Shown here piece after piece: positions 52,310 through 60,387 of a stretch of DNA of 64,000 bases. Below the pieces are notes generated by a model, which did no database searches, was not told where the DNA came from, and saw nothing but the letters and a program-made list of their open reading frames with translations. The stretch comes from Halomicrococcus gelatinilyticus (GTDB taxonomy: Archaea; Halobacteriota; Halobacteria; Halobacteriales; Haladaptataceae): the NCBI GenBank assembly GCA_024227995.1, contig CP100465.1:2480001-2544000 (forward strand), read 5' to 3'. Position 1 is the first letter of the stretch; each line of letters starts with the position of its first letter. The translations under genes and the position numbers were made by a program.

Positions 52310-53614
52310 TCACAGGTCCTCGTACGCCGCACGGGCCGCCTTGCGTCCGCTCTCCATCGCCGCGTTGAGCGACGACGCTTCCGTGTAGTCGCCGGCGAGG
52401 TAGACGCCCCGGTCGTGGGGGTCGCGCGTGTCCGGCAGTTCGTCGAAGACGCCCGGCGGCTGTGCGAACTGTGCGAACGGGACCCAGGCGGTGTGTCGCA
52501 GTTCCAGGTCGGGGAAGGTGCGCTCGGGGTACCAGTCGGCGAGCGTCCGGCGGACGTCCCCGGCGAGGTCGGCGTCCGAGCGGTCGGGAACGCCGAGGAA
52601 GGTCGCGCTGAGCAGTTCGCGGTCGTCGGGCGCGTACTCCGGCGCGACGGTCGAGAGCGGTACCACCTCGTTCGGCGCGTCGTCGGCCGCGTTCAGCAGG
52701 ATGCGCTTGCCCGCGGAGAGGGGTTCGCCCAGCGAGAAGTACTGGGTGACACAGCCCCGGGCCTCCGTCGGTATCGACCGTACGCCCGTCAGCTCGCGGG
52801 CCGACTTCGGGTCGGTGGCGACGACGACCGCATCCGCCGTCACCGTCTCCTCGCCGAGCGACAGCGTCGGCTCCGCGTCGTCGGACGCCGACCCGGCGTC
52901 GCCGGTCGTCGCAGCCGGCTCCGCGCCGCCGTCGACCGCCGTCACAGTCGCGTCGGTGTGGATTTCCGCGCCTGCCTCGCGCGCACTGGCGGCGAGTTGC
53001 TCTGAGATCGCCCCCATCCCCTCCGCGGGGACGGCGATTCGCCCCTCGGTCAGCATCTTGAACGTGAACTCGAACACCTTCTTCGACGTCCCGAGGTCGC
53101 GGTCGAGCGTGATGCCGCCGTAGAACGGCCCGGCGAAGTTGTCGAGGAACTTCCGCGAGAAGCCGCGGTCGCGGAGGTACGCGGCGATGGAGCGGTCGCC
53201 GCCGGCGAAGATGTCGCGCGCCGGCTTGCGGGCGAGTTCGCGCCGCAGGCGTAGCGTCCGCACCTTGTCCCCCAGCGTCACGTCGCGGTTGGCCGCCGAC
53301 TCCAGCAGCGCGGCAGGGTCCCGAAGCGGGTCGGCGAGCACCGCGCGGTGGTTCGGCCGGGCGACGATCGCGCCGGGCGAGAGGTACCGCAGGTCGAGGG
53401 CGTCGTAGTCGAGTTCGCGCCTGGCCGCCGGGTAGGCGGTGAACAGCACCTGGAACCCGCGGTCGAAGACGAAGCCCTCCTCGCGGGTCGAGCGCACCCG
53501 GCCGCCGACCTCGGACTCGCGCTCGAACACCTGCACGTCGACGCCCAGGTCGGCCAGTCGGCGGGCGGCGACGAGGCCGGCGAGTCCGCCCCCGACGACG
53601 GCGACGCCGGTCAT
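52310..53614 (-). CDS. FAD-dependent amine oxidase/phytoene desaturase-like protein
   Basis: A 434-residue flavoprotein with the N-terminal FAD site VAVVGGGLAGLVAARRLADLGVDVQVFERESEVGGRVRS and the C-terminal GVYLAGDYTEASSLNAAMESGRKAA. It belongs to the broad protoporphyrinogen oxidase/phytoene desaturase family that oxidises C-N or C-C bonds. Haloarchaea often encode several; this one is not next to carotenoid genes. The ATG overlaps the Nudix stop (ATGA), so it is the second gene of that pair. Confidence 0.88.
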   Translation of the reverse strand: MTGVAVVGGGLAGLVAARRLADLGVDVQVFERESEVGGRVRSTREEGFVFDRGFQVLFTAYPAARRELDYDALDLRYLSPGAIVARPNHRAVLADPLRDPAALLESAANRDVTLGDKVRTLRLRRELARKPARDIFAGGDRSIAAYLRDRGFSRKFLDNFAGPFYGGITLDRDLGTSKKVFEFTFKMLTEGRIAVPAEGMGAISEQLAASAREAGAEIHTDATVTAVDGGAEPAATTGDAGSASDDAEPTLSLGEETVTADAVVVATDPKSARELTGVRSIPTEARGCVTQYFSLGEPLSAGKRILLNAADDAPNEVVPLSTVAPEYAPDDRELLSATFLGVPDRSDADLAGDVRRTLADWYPERTFPDLELRHTAWVPFAQFAQPPGVFDELPDTRDPHDRGVYLAGDYTEASSLNAAMESGRKAARAAYEDL

Positions 53615-54210
53615 CGGCGGGCCTCCGGCGAACCGTCGCCGTCCGGTTCCGCGCGGTGCCGGAGGTCGGCGAGGTCGCCCCGGAACTGGGCGCTGTCCGG
53701 CAGGTCGTCGAGCGGGAACCAGTCGGCCGCCTCGATGCGGTCCTCGTTCCCCCGCGCTCGGCCGCCGGTCCGGCGCGCGACGAAGCCAGCCTGGAGGACG
53801 GGCGCGGTCACGGACGCGCCGTAGTCGAACGGCAGGGTCTCGGTGAACAGCAGGTCGGTCACGGTGGCGTCGACGCCCGCTTCCTCGCGCGCCTCGCGCT
53901 CGGCCGTCTCCGCGGGCGACTCGCCGGCCTCGCCCTTCCCGCCCGGTGGCTCCCACTCGTGGTCGTGGCCCGCGTCGCGGACGAGCAGCACGTCGTCGTC
54001 CTCGACGACGAAGGCGACCGCGACCCAGGGGAAGATGCCGTCGGGGCCGTCGGGGAACTCGTGGTCTGTGACGACCAGCGGGTCGCGCCGCCGGTGGCGG
54101 ACCTCGCCCCAGCGGTCGACGAGGTCCGCCCGCACCGCGTCCGCGCGGTCGACGAGCGTCGACCTGACTTCCTGTGGGTCCATGTCGAGTAGTTGGGAGG
54201 CCTTGCCCAT
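53611..54210 (-). CDS. Nudix hydrolase with N-terminal extension
   Basis: A 199-residue protein. The Nudix box is GGKGEAGESPAETAEREAREEAGVD, with all catalytic glutamates present. About 60 residues precede the domain (DPQEVRSTLVDRADAVRADLVDRWGEVRHRRRDPLVV), a haloarchaeal-type extension. The strands after the box (LPFDYGASVTAPVLQAGFVARR) vary with substrate, which is unknown. Coupled to the following flavoprotein gene. Confidence 0.9.
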   Translation of the reverse strand: MGKASQLLDMDPQEVRSTLVDRADAVRADLVDRWGEVRHRRRDPLVVTDHEFPDGPDGIFPWVAVAFVVEDDDVLLVRDAGHDHEWEPPGGKGEAGESPAETAEREAREEAGVDATVTDLLFTETLPFDYGASVTAPVLQAGFVARRTGGRARGNEDRIEAADWFPLDDLPDSAQFRGDLADLRHRAEPDGDGSPEARR

Positions 54211-54259
54211 GAAAGGAGGGTAGGCGGGCGTCCCGTCCGTGGCGAGCGCGACTCCCCGG

Positions 54260-55540
54260 TCAGGGTCGCTCGTCGGCGACCGCCAGCACGGACTCCGAGA
54301 GCACGTCGACGGCGATGGGGAGCGTCTCCTCGTCGACGTCGAACGTCGCGGTGTGGTGGCCGCCGGGGTGGTCGGTGCCGACGCCGACGTACGCCGCCAG
54401 GCCGCCGTTGCGCTGGACCTCGCGCATCAGGAAGGTCGCGTCCTCGCTCCCGCCGAGTTCGTCGCGGCGGATCGGGTTTTCGACGCCCGGCGTCTCGGTG
54501 GCGACGCCCTGGACGACGTCGACGAGCGCCTCGTCGCTCTCGGCGCTCGGAGCCTCGCCCACGGCCGTGCGATCGACCTCGCAGCCGTGCGTCGCCGCCG
54601 CGCCCTCGACGACCTCGCCGGCGCGCTCTTTCATGTAGTCTTTGAGCTCGGTCGTCTCGCCGCGCACCTCGCCCTCGATGAACGCCTGCTCGGGGATGAT
54701 GTTGGTCGCCGTGCCGCCGCCGACCTTGCCGGCGTTGACGCGCGTCGCGCCGTCCTCGTGGCGGGGGATGCCGTAGAGTTCGTTCACCGCGGTCGCCATC
54801 GCCTGGACCGCGTTGCGGCCGTCGTTGGGCTTGCCGCCCGCGTGGGCGGGTTCGCCGGCGAACTCGGCGCGGAAGTGGCTCACCGCGAGGAACCCGTCGA
54901 CGCCGGCGACCACCTCGCCCGTGGGGTGGTCGAGGCCGACGTGGGTGGCGAACAGGTAGTCGACGTCGTCGAGGTGGCCGCTCTTCGCCATCGGCTTCCC
55001 GCCAGCGATCATCTCCTCCCCGGGCTGGAAGAACACCTTCAGCGTCCCCCGGAAGTCGCTCGCCTTCACGGCTTCGAGGACGCCCAGGCCGATGGTCGCG
55101 TGGGCGTCGTGGCCGCAGGCGTGCATCGCGCCCGTCTCCGAGCGGAACCCCTCGGCCGCGGGGACGTGGTCGTCGTCGGTCGACTCCTCGCGCTGGAGGC
55201 CGTCGATGTCCACGCGCAGGGCGACCGTCGGGCCCTCACCGCGCTCGACGACGGCTACCGCGCCGGTGTAGCCGCCCTCCAGTCGCTCGAGGACGTCCTC
55301 GCGGGCACCCGCCTCCCGCGCGCGGTCGAACCAGCGTGCGAGTTCCTCGTCGTCGGGAACCGCCATGCGCTCGCCCTCGGCGAGTGCCTCGGGGCCGACG
55401 TACAGTTCGTCGACGCCGATGGCTTCGAGTTCGTCCACGATGCGGGCGGTGGTCCAGAACTCGCGCCACGCCGGTTCCGGGTGGCGGTGGAGTTCGCGTC
55501 GGAGTTCGACGAGTCGGTCGCGGTCGGGCCTGTTTCCCAT
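54260..55540 (-). CDS. M20 family amidohydrolase
   Basis: A 426-residue metallohydrolase of the M20D type (IAA-amino acid hydrolase/hippuricase-like). Metal-binding motifs: TGAMHACGHDAHATIGLG, VFFQPGEEMIAGGKPM, and the His in the lid (HVGLDHPTGEV). RRELHRHPEPAWREFWT is the typical N-terminal segment. It probably releases amino acids from N-acyl or amide conjugates. Stands alone, with a 250-bp gap to the nhaC gene. Confidence 0.92.
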   Translation of the reverse strand: MGNRPDRDRLVELRRELHRHPEPAWREFWTTARIVDELEAIGVDELYVGPEALAEGERMAVPDDEELARWFDRAREAGAREDVLERLEGGYTGAVAVVERGEGPTVALRVDIDGLQREESTDDDHVPAAEGFRSETGAMHACGHDAHATIGLGVLEAVKASDFRGTLKVFFQPGEEMIAGGKPMAKSGHLDDVDYLFATHVGLDHPTGEVVAGVDGFLAVSHFRAEFAGEPAHAGGKPNDGRNAVQAMATAVNELYGIPRHEDGATRVNAGKVGGGTATNIIPEQAFIEGEVRGETTELKDYMKERAGEVVEGAAATHGCEVDRTAVGEAPSAESDEALVDVVQGVATETPGVENPIRRDELGGSEDATFLMREVQRNGGLAAYVGVGTDHPGGHHTATFDVDEETLPIAVDVLSESVLAVADERP

Positions 55541-55653
55541 GGCAGGAGCCGACGGAGGGGACCGTCTTAAGTGCTGGAGAACCGGCTAGCTCGACGGTGA
55601 CCGCTCCCGTCGACCGGATTCTGGCGAGGTGGAGCCACGCGTGACGGCTTCGA

Positions 55654-55692
55654 GCCGGATATGTCTGTAATCGCTGCCGGATATGTCTGTAA
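55654..55692 (+). repeat. 17-bp direct repeats upstream of nhaC
   Basis: GCCGGATATGTCTGTAA occurs at 55654-55670 and 55676-55692, 22 bp apart (two helical turns), about 55-95 bp upstream of the nhaC TATA box. The spacing on one DNA face suggests a regulator site. Confidence 0.6.
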
Positions 55693-55745
55693 CCTCTGGT
55701 AAAGTGTAGTATATTTGTTAGTCAGTATCCATCACGAAGGAAGGT

Positions 55746-55755
55746 GATTTATACC
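55746..55755 (+). promoter_or_regulatory. TATA box of nhaC
   Basis: GATTTATACC, centred about 25 nt before the ATG of the mini-ORF at 55775 and about 42 nt before the nhaC ATG at 55792. Confidence 0.5.
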
Positions 55756-55774
55756 TTGTCTGTCCATCACTGAC

Positions 55775-55810
55775 CATGCCAGAGGTGAACGATGAGTTCG
55801 TCAGGAAGTG
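55775..55810 (+). CDS. Possible leaderless 11-codon upstream ORF overlapping nhaC
   Basis: Reads MPEVNDEFVRK, stop at 55808-55810. Its ATG is at the predicted transcript start, its codons 3-5 form the AGAGGTGA ribosome-binding site of nhaC, and its stop lies 16 nt inside nhaC. Translation is inferred only. Confidence 0.3.
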
Positions 55811-57363
55811 ACGATACCGAACCGGGCGACGAAGTAGCGGATGAACTCGCGGAGGCGCAGCAGGCCCGCAGCGAGGACCGCATCGAGTTCTACGGGGGCA
55901 AGTGGATGAGCACGCTCCCGATACTGTTCTTCATCGTCTGGGCCATCGTCCAGAGCGCGCTGCTGCGGATCAGCGACACGACCGGCCTCGCCATCGGAAT
56001 GTTGCTGGCGCTCATCGTCGGGATGTTCTTCGCGAAGGGCGACTGGAAGACGTACGCCAACACCATCTTCGAGGGGATGACCCAGCGCGTGGCGGCGACG
56101 GCCATCGTCGCGTGGCTGTGGGCCGGCATGTTCGCGCAGGTGCTGCAGGACGGCGGGTTCGTCAGCGGCCTCGTCTGGGCCGCCGACGCCCTGAGCGTCG
56201 GGGCGGCGCTGTTCCCGGCCGCGACGTTCATCCTCGCCGCGCTGCTGGCGACCGGCATCGGCACCGGATACGGCACGACCGTCGCGTTCGCCGGCCTGTT
56301 CTTCCCGGCGGGCGTCCTCGTCGGCGCGAGTCCCGTGCTGATGTTCGGTGCCATCCTCTCGGGGGCAGTCTTCGGCGACAACCTCGCGCCGGTGAGCGAC
56401 ACGACCATCGTGAGTGCGGTGACCCAGGATTCGGACATCGGCGGCGTCGTCTCCTCGCGGTTCAAGTACGCCATCACCGCGGCCATCCCCGCGTTCGCCG
56501 TCTACGTTATCGCGGGCGGGATGATGGGCGGCGACCCCATCCAGGCCGAAAGCGTCCTGGAGGGCGACGCGCTCGGACTGGTCCACCTCGTCTCGATGGG
56601 CATCGTCATCGTGACGGCGGTGCAGGGCCGCCACATCATCGAGGCCATCTCGTGGGGGCTGGTCGCGGCCGTCGCGTTCAACCTAGTCTTCGGCCTGGCG
56701 TCCGCGAGCACGATGCTGGTGTTCTACGCGCCCCAGGACGCGCCGCTCGGCGAGGCCCTCTCCGGCCTCCCCATCGTCGAGGTCACGTCCGACCCCGAAC
56801 TGGTCGGGAGCGTCAGCGGGAGCTTCTACAGCGGCGCGCTGGGCTTCTTCCCGCTCATCGTGCTGACGCTGCTCATCGTCTCGGGCGCACGCATCATGAT
56901 CCGCGGCGGCGGCTTCGAGGCGCTCCAGGAGTTCCTCCTGAACAGCGTCGCCACGTCCGTCCGGCGCGCCGAGACGACGATGGTGCTCGGGACGGCGATG
57001 GTCAACGCGATGATCACGATCAACACGGCGGCGGAGATCGCCATCGCACCGTACATCGCCCGCATCGGCCAGCGGTTCAACGTCAACGGCTACCGGCGCG
57101 CGAACATCCTCGACGCCAACACCTCCGCCATGGGGTACATCTTCCCGTGGGGTGGCGGCGTCCTCGTCGGGTTCGCACAGATCTCCCAGATGCCACAGGA
57201 CTTCGAGTGGTTCACCCAGTCGATGATCGTCGACCCCATCCAGGTGTGGCCGTTCGTCTTCCACGGCTGGTTCCTGTTCGGCGTGTTCGTCATCTCGGCG
57301 CTGACCGGGTTCGGTCTGGAGTACACCTCCGACCGTAGCTCTGGGGAGGTGGCGCGCGTATGA
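55792..57363 (+). CDS. nhaC: Na+/H+ antiporter NhaC family
   Basis: A 523-residue transporter with about 11-12 spans. NhaC-type features: an acidic cytoplasmic N-terminus, FAGLFFPAGVLVGASPVLMFGAILSGAVFGDNLAPVSDTTIVSA with the conserved FGDN.PISDTT-like motif, and NAMITINTAAEIAIAPYIARIG with ILDANTSAMGYIFPWGGG. It exchanges Na+ for H+, or possibly amino acids for Na+ as some relatives do. Downstream TRAM-like gene overlaps by 4 bp. Has both a good Shine-Dalgarno and an overlapping mini-ORF. Confidence 0.92.
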   Translation: MSSSGSDDTEPGDEVADELAEAQQARSEDRIEFYGGKWMSTLPILFFIVWAIVQSALLRISDTTGLAIGMLLALIVGMFFAKGDWKTYANTIFEGMTQRVAATAIVAWLWAGMFAQVLQDGGFVSGLVWAADALSVGAALFPAATFILAALLATGIGTGYGTTVAFAGLFFPAGVLVGASPVLMFGAILSGAVFGDNLAPVSDTTIVSAVTQDSDIGGVVSSRFKYAITAAIPAFAVYVIAGGMMGGDPIQAESVLEGDALGLVHLVSMGIVIVTAVQGRHIIEAISWGLVAAVAFNLVFGLASASTMLVFYAPQDAPLGEALSGLPIVEVTSDPELVGSVSGSFYSGALGFFPLIVLTLLIVSGARIMIRGGGFEALQEFLLNSVATSVRRAETTMVLGTAMVNAMITINTAAEIAIAPYIARIGQRFNVNGYRRANILDANTSAMGYIFPWGGGVLVGFAQISQMPQDFEWFTQSMIVDPIQVWPFVFHGWFLFGVFVISALTGFGLEYTSDRSSGEVARV

Positions 57364-57620
57364 TCGACCACTTCTTCGAAGGGTTCGGCTTCCGGACGAA
57401 CCGCCCCGAGTTCGATGTGGGCGACGAGATCGAGGTGTACGTCACCGGCGTGAACGGCACGACCCCGGTCGCCCGTATCGGCGACACCGTACTTCGCATT
57501 CCCGACGCACCGAGCGACGCAGTCGACAAGCGAGTGCGTCTGCGCGTCGAGGAGTTCGACGACAACGACCACGAAGGGGAGGCGGCGTTCCTCGACGTGG
57601 TCGGTGCCGGAACGTTCTGA
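57360..57620 (+). CDS. TRAM-like small protein (DUF7513-like)
   Basis: An 86-residue protein: after FFEGFGFRTNRPEF comes a beta-barrel pattern VGDEIEVYVTGVNGTTPVARIGDTVLRIPDAP ... VDKRVRLRVEEFDDNDHEGEAAFLDVVG, which matches a TRAM (OB-like RNA-binding) domain. Small TRAM proteins in haloarchaea act as RNA chaperones, but this one is coupled to a transporter gene (ATGA overlap), which is unusual. Confidence 0.78.
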   Translation: MIDHFFEGFGFRTNRPEFDVGDEIEVYVTGVNGTTPVARIGDTVLRIPDAPSDAVDKRVRLRVEEFDDNDHEGEAAFLDVVGAGTF

Positions 57621-57881
57621 GGTCGGGCGTCTGCGCGTCCAGGTGCGACCGGACGTCTCGACACGACCCGATGCCCTCCGATGGGGTCACGTTTCGCGTG
57701 AGGGTGGGCGACGGGAAAGGAAGGTAACCGGCGATTTCTCCACACAGCGTCGTTAATGGCCTGGTTTCCAGGTCACCGCTGGGTAACCTGGTAACTTATT
57801 GAATAGGTTACACTTATGCCCGGTCCGCTCCTCCCTGTAGCTGTATCCCATGGGTGGGGATCCACCTTGGGGGGTATAAAC
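57621..57881 (+). promoter_or_regulatory. Palindrome-rich promoter of the Tat-exported protein gene
   Basis: A 261-bp gap. Three overlapping or abutting inverted repeats: CCTGG-TTT-CCAGG (57760-57772), CCAGGTCACC-GCTG-GGTAACCTGG (57768-57791, one mismatch), and GTAAC-n-TATT-n-AATA-n-GTTAC (57791-57811). A further GGTAACC is at 57723-57729. TATTGAATA in the last palindrome is the best TATA candidate, predicting a start near 57824 and a leader of about 58 nt. ATCCC...GGGAT (57846-57862) can form a hairpin in that leader. Confidence 0.55.
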
Positions 57882-58340
57882 ATGGACGAGAAACTGACAC
57901 ACGCAGTATCAGACGAGACGACCGACGACTCCCGCCGCGACTTCCTTCGGAAGGCGGCGCTCGCGTCGGGTGCCGTGGCGCTCGGCGTCGGGAGTGTCGG
58001 GACGGCCGCCGCCCAGGACGACGAGACCGTGCTCGTGTTCGCGGACGACTACAGTCCGCGGTCGAGCTTCCGTGTCATCTCCCAGTTGCCGGCCAGCATC
58101 ACGGTGCGGATGCTCCGGCGACCGGGCGGGAACACGGTGCCGGAGATCAGCCAGCCCGACGACTACATCGGGTACGCCATCCGGTACGGCACCGGCGGCC
58201 AGGTCGTGACAGGCGGCGCGTTCATCTTCACGCGAAGGGTACTCCAGGAGCGCACGAACTACCGGTTCACCGACGAAGCGAACGTGTTCGCCAGCGACCT
58301 CAGCCTGCTCAGCACCCGGATCGTCCGGACGAACGACTGA
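57882..58340 (+). CDS. Tat-exported protein, unknown function
   Basis: A 152-residue protein with a twin-arginine signal: SRRDFLRKAA (17-26), hydrophobic h-region to about 41, and a cleavage site near AAAQ (42-45). The mature domain of about 105 residues is predicted to be all beta (VLVFADDYSPRSSFRVISQLPASITVRML). No family recognised. ATG at 57882 is favoured; an in-frame ATG at 57816 would put 22 residues before the Tat signal and lies upstream of the expected transcript start. A hairpin with T5 follows. Confidence 0.75.
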   Translation: MDEKLTHAVSDETTDDSRRDFLRKAALASGAVALGVGSVGTAAAQDDETVLVFADDYSPRSSFRVISQLPASITVRMLRRPGGNTVPEISQPDDYIGYAIRYGTGGQVVTGGAFIFTRRVLQERTNYRFTDEANVFASDLSLLSTRIVRTND

Positions 58341-58341
58341 C

Positions 58342-58359
58342 CGCCGCTTTTTCACGGCG
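58342..58359 (+). terminator. Hairpin with T5 after the Tat-exported gene
   Basis: CGCCG (58342-58346), loop CTTTTTCA, CGGCG (58355-58359). The T5 tract is in the loop. It lies 2-19 bp after the stop and before the convergent uS10-like gene. Confidence 0.4.
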
Positions 58360-58383
58360 CGAGTACCGCACGAAGAAGAGACG

Positions 58384-58716
58384 TTACGCCAGACCCATTC
58401 CCTCGATCTGCTCGAGTTCGACCTCGACGCGGATGCCCGGCGGGAACTCCAGGTCGGCGACGCGTCGTGCGACCTCGTTGTGACCGACGATTTCCAGTTT
58501 GCGCGTGTAGACGGTGTACTCCCAGCTCTTGAACTGGCGGCTCTCGTCGCCCGAGACGGTCTTGTACTGGGGGACTCGCTTGCGGTCCGGCGGCTCCGAG
58601 TGTGGTCCCTTGAGTTCGGCTCCCTTTCGCTCGGCGATCGACCGGATGTCGGAGACGACGCCGTCGAGCGCGGGACGGTCGCCGCTCTGAAGCAGTATCT
58701 TCGTGACGAAGGTCAT
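58384..58716 (-). CDS. uS10 ribosomal protein-like paralogue
   Basis: A 110-residue protein with the S10 fold pattern: FVTKILLQSGDRPALDGVVSDIRSIAERKGAELKGPHSEPP, then KRVPQYKTVSG and RKLEIVGHNEVARRVADLEFPPGIRVEVELEQI. The true ribosomal uS10 is encoded with elongation factor 1A in archaea; this copy is alone and has a different central loop. Haloarchaea carry such a second copy. It may substitute in the ribosome or act elsewhere. Confidence 0.8.
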   Translation of the reverse strand: MTFVTKILLQSGDRPALDGVVSDIRSIAERKGAELKGPHSEPPDRKRVPQYKTVSGDESRQFKSWEYTVYTRKLEIVGHNEVARRVADLEFPPGIRVEVELEQIEGMGLA

Positions 58717-58913
58717 GGCTGGCTCTGGTGATGGTATTCCGTCCTGGTACGTAAAATTCCTGTTTCGCCGGAGCGCCGTGTGCGATTCTTCCGCGGTTCT
58801 GCCGTTTCATCCTACCATCTCTCGCAGGGGTAAAATTCTGCGGCCGGAACGCGCCGAATAGAACCTATACGCCTCCGACACCCCTTTAATGGCCGACCGC
58901 ATACCTGAACGCA
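58717..58913. promoter_or_regulatory. Divergent promoter region of the uS10-like and Nudix genes
   Basis: 197 bp without a gene. CTTTAATG (58884-58891) is 23-30 nt before the ATG at 58914. ACGTAAAATTCC near 58748-58759 on the plus strand gives a box (AATTTTACG) about 35 nt upstream of the minus-strand start at 58716. Confidence 0.45.
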
Positions 58914-59342
58914 ATGGCAGTTCAAGCTACGAGCGCGGGTGCGATCCTCTACAGGGATACCCGCGGTCGCAAGGAATATCTCCTCCTCAAGAGCCGCCCG
59001 GGCGACTGGGAGTTCCCGAAAGGCGGCGTGGAGGGGAGCGAAGAGCTACAGCAGACCGCTATCAGAGAGGTGAAAGAGGAGGCGGGGATCGACGACTTCC
59101 GCCTCCTCGACGGCTTCCGCGACGACTACAGCTACGTCTTCGAGGCGAACGGCAAGACCATCCACAAGACGGTCCACCTGTTCATCGCGAAGTCGTTCGA
59201 GGCGAACGCGGAACTGTCCCACGAGCACCGCGACCTCCAGTGGCGCGACTACGAGCAGGCCATCAACACGATAACCCAGGACGGCCCCCGCGACATCCTC
59301 AAGGACGCCCACGAGTTCCTGGAGGAACGCGAGGAGGAGTGA
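58914..59342 (+). CDS. Ap4A-type Nudix hydrolase
   Basis: A 142-residue Nudix protein resembling bis(5'-nucleosyl)-tetraphosphatases: ATSAGAILYRDTRGRKEYLLLKS, WEFPKGGVEGSEELQQTAIREVKEEAGID (Nudix box with WxFPKG entrance), and YSYVFEANGKTIHKTVHLFIAKS. It probably hydrolyses Ap4A or related dinucleotides, or RNA caps. Leaderless start with a good TATA box. Confidence 0.9.
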   Translation: MAVQATSAGAILYRDTRGRKEYLLLKSRPGDWEFPKGGVEGSEELQQTAIREVKEEAGIDDFRLLDGFRDDYSYVFEANGKTIHKTVHLFIAKSFEANAELSHEHRDLQWRDYEQAINTITQDGPRDILKDAHEFLEEREEE

Positions 59343-59570
59343 CCGACCGCCGACGTCGCCCGGTCGCTGCTGACGCGGGGTCCGGCTGACTGCGGTGCTC
59401 ACGGTCTCGTCAGCCACAGCGCCGACCGGCCGTCAGCTGGCGACCACCGTGTCGACGTGCCCCCTCGTCCAGTTGTCCGTCGAAACGCTCCTGTCCGGGT
59501 TCACGACGCCGGAGGCGGACCCGTCGCTGTCGGCTCTGCGAACTGCCTCGGCAAAAAAGTCCCGTGGACG
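59343..59570. other. Convergent intergenic region
   Basis: 228 bp between the Nudix gene and the convergent surface-protein gene. Apart from the A6 run (T6 on the minus strand, 59553-59558) I see no element. No short frame with a promoter. Confidence 0.5.
59553..59558 (-). terminator. T6 tract after the PGF-CTERM gene
   Basis: On the minus strand a run of six T starts 13 nt after the stop of the gene that ends at 59571, typical of archaeal termination. Confidence 0.5.
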
Positions 59571-60245
59571 TCAGCGTCGGTTCGCGAGCATCGCGGCAGC
59601 CGCGAGCGCGACCAGCGCGACGCCGAGCCCGAAGCCGGGCATGCCGTCGTCGTTCGTCGTCGTGTCGGTCGTGGTCGACGTCGAGGACGTCATCGGGGTG
59701 GTCGTCGAGGACGTGGTCGACGTCGAGGACGTCGATTCGCCCCTGACGTTCAGACCGCCCACGTCGTACTCGTTCCACGCCGACCCGTTGTGAGCGTAGA
59801 GGGTGACGCCGTACATGCCGGGCGCGAGTGCCTCGTCGAGGGATGTCTCGTTCTGCACGGTCAGGTTGTCGGCGTCGGCGGCCGTGGCGACGGCCGCGCC
59901 GTCACTGCCTCCGGCCTTCGACGTGTCGAACTGGAACGAGACGGTGCCGTCACCGTTGCCGTCCGTGGCGGTCGCGTTCAGCATGTAACTCTTCGAGTCG
60001 CCACCGATGCGGAGGGCCACCTCGTCGGTCGTCTGGAGGCTGACGTTGATGGTCGCCGTCTCACCGCGGTCCACGTTCACGATGGAGTCCTGGAGGGAGG
60101 CGCCGGTCTCTGCGTCCTGTGCCAGTGCGGGGGACTGTACGTCGTTCGTCGAGTCGACGGCTGCGACGCTACCGGACACCGCGAGTGCGGTGCCGACGAG
60201 CAGCGTCACGAGCAGCGCCGACGTGCGGGAGAGTCGTCCGTTCAT
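59571..60245 (-). CDS. PGF-CTERM surface glycoprotein
   Basis: A 224-residue secreted protein: signal peptide (about 1-29), a beta-rich domain with several sequons (NVS, NAT, NLT, NET, NGS), a Ser/Thr-rich linker (171-197) that is probably O-glycosylated, and a C-terminal sorting signal: PGF (203-205), a hydrophobic helix and terminal NRR. This is the tripartite substrate signal of archaeosortase A, encoded in this window at 49720. Function of the outer domain unknown. Confidence 0.9.
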   Translation of the reverse strand: MNGRLSRTSALLVTLLVGTALAVSGSVAAVDSTNDVQSPALAQDAETGASLQDSIVNVDRGETATINVSLQTTDEVALRIGGDSKSYMLNATATDGNGDGTVSFQFDTSKAGGSDGAAVATAADADNLTVQNETSLDEALAPGMYGVTLYAHNGSAWNEYDVGGLNVRGESTSSTSTTSSTTTPMTSSTSTTTDTTTNDDGMPGFGLGVALVALAAAAMLANRR

Positions 60246-60387
60246 TGGTATCAGAGTATCAGGCGGTAGAACCGCTCTCGCTCGCCGGACGGCGAGCTGG
60301 CCGAGATTTCATCACTGTTCTGTAAATATTTTCTGTTGACAGACCGCCGTTCGAATAGTTTACACACCCCGAGCGAGAGCTACCACC
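60246..60387. promoter_or_regulatory. Divergent promoter region
   Basis: GAATAGTTTAC (60353-60363) is the TATA region for the gene at 60388 (25-35 nt). TGTAAATATTTTC (60321-60333) is AT-rich in both directions and may serve the surface-protein gene with a longer leader. Confidence 0.4.
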
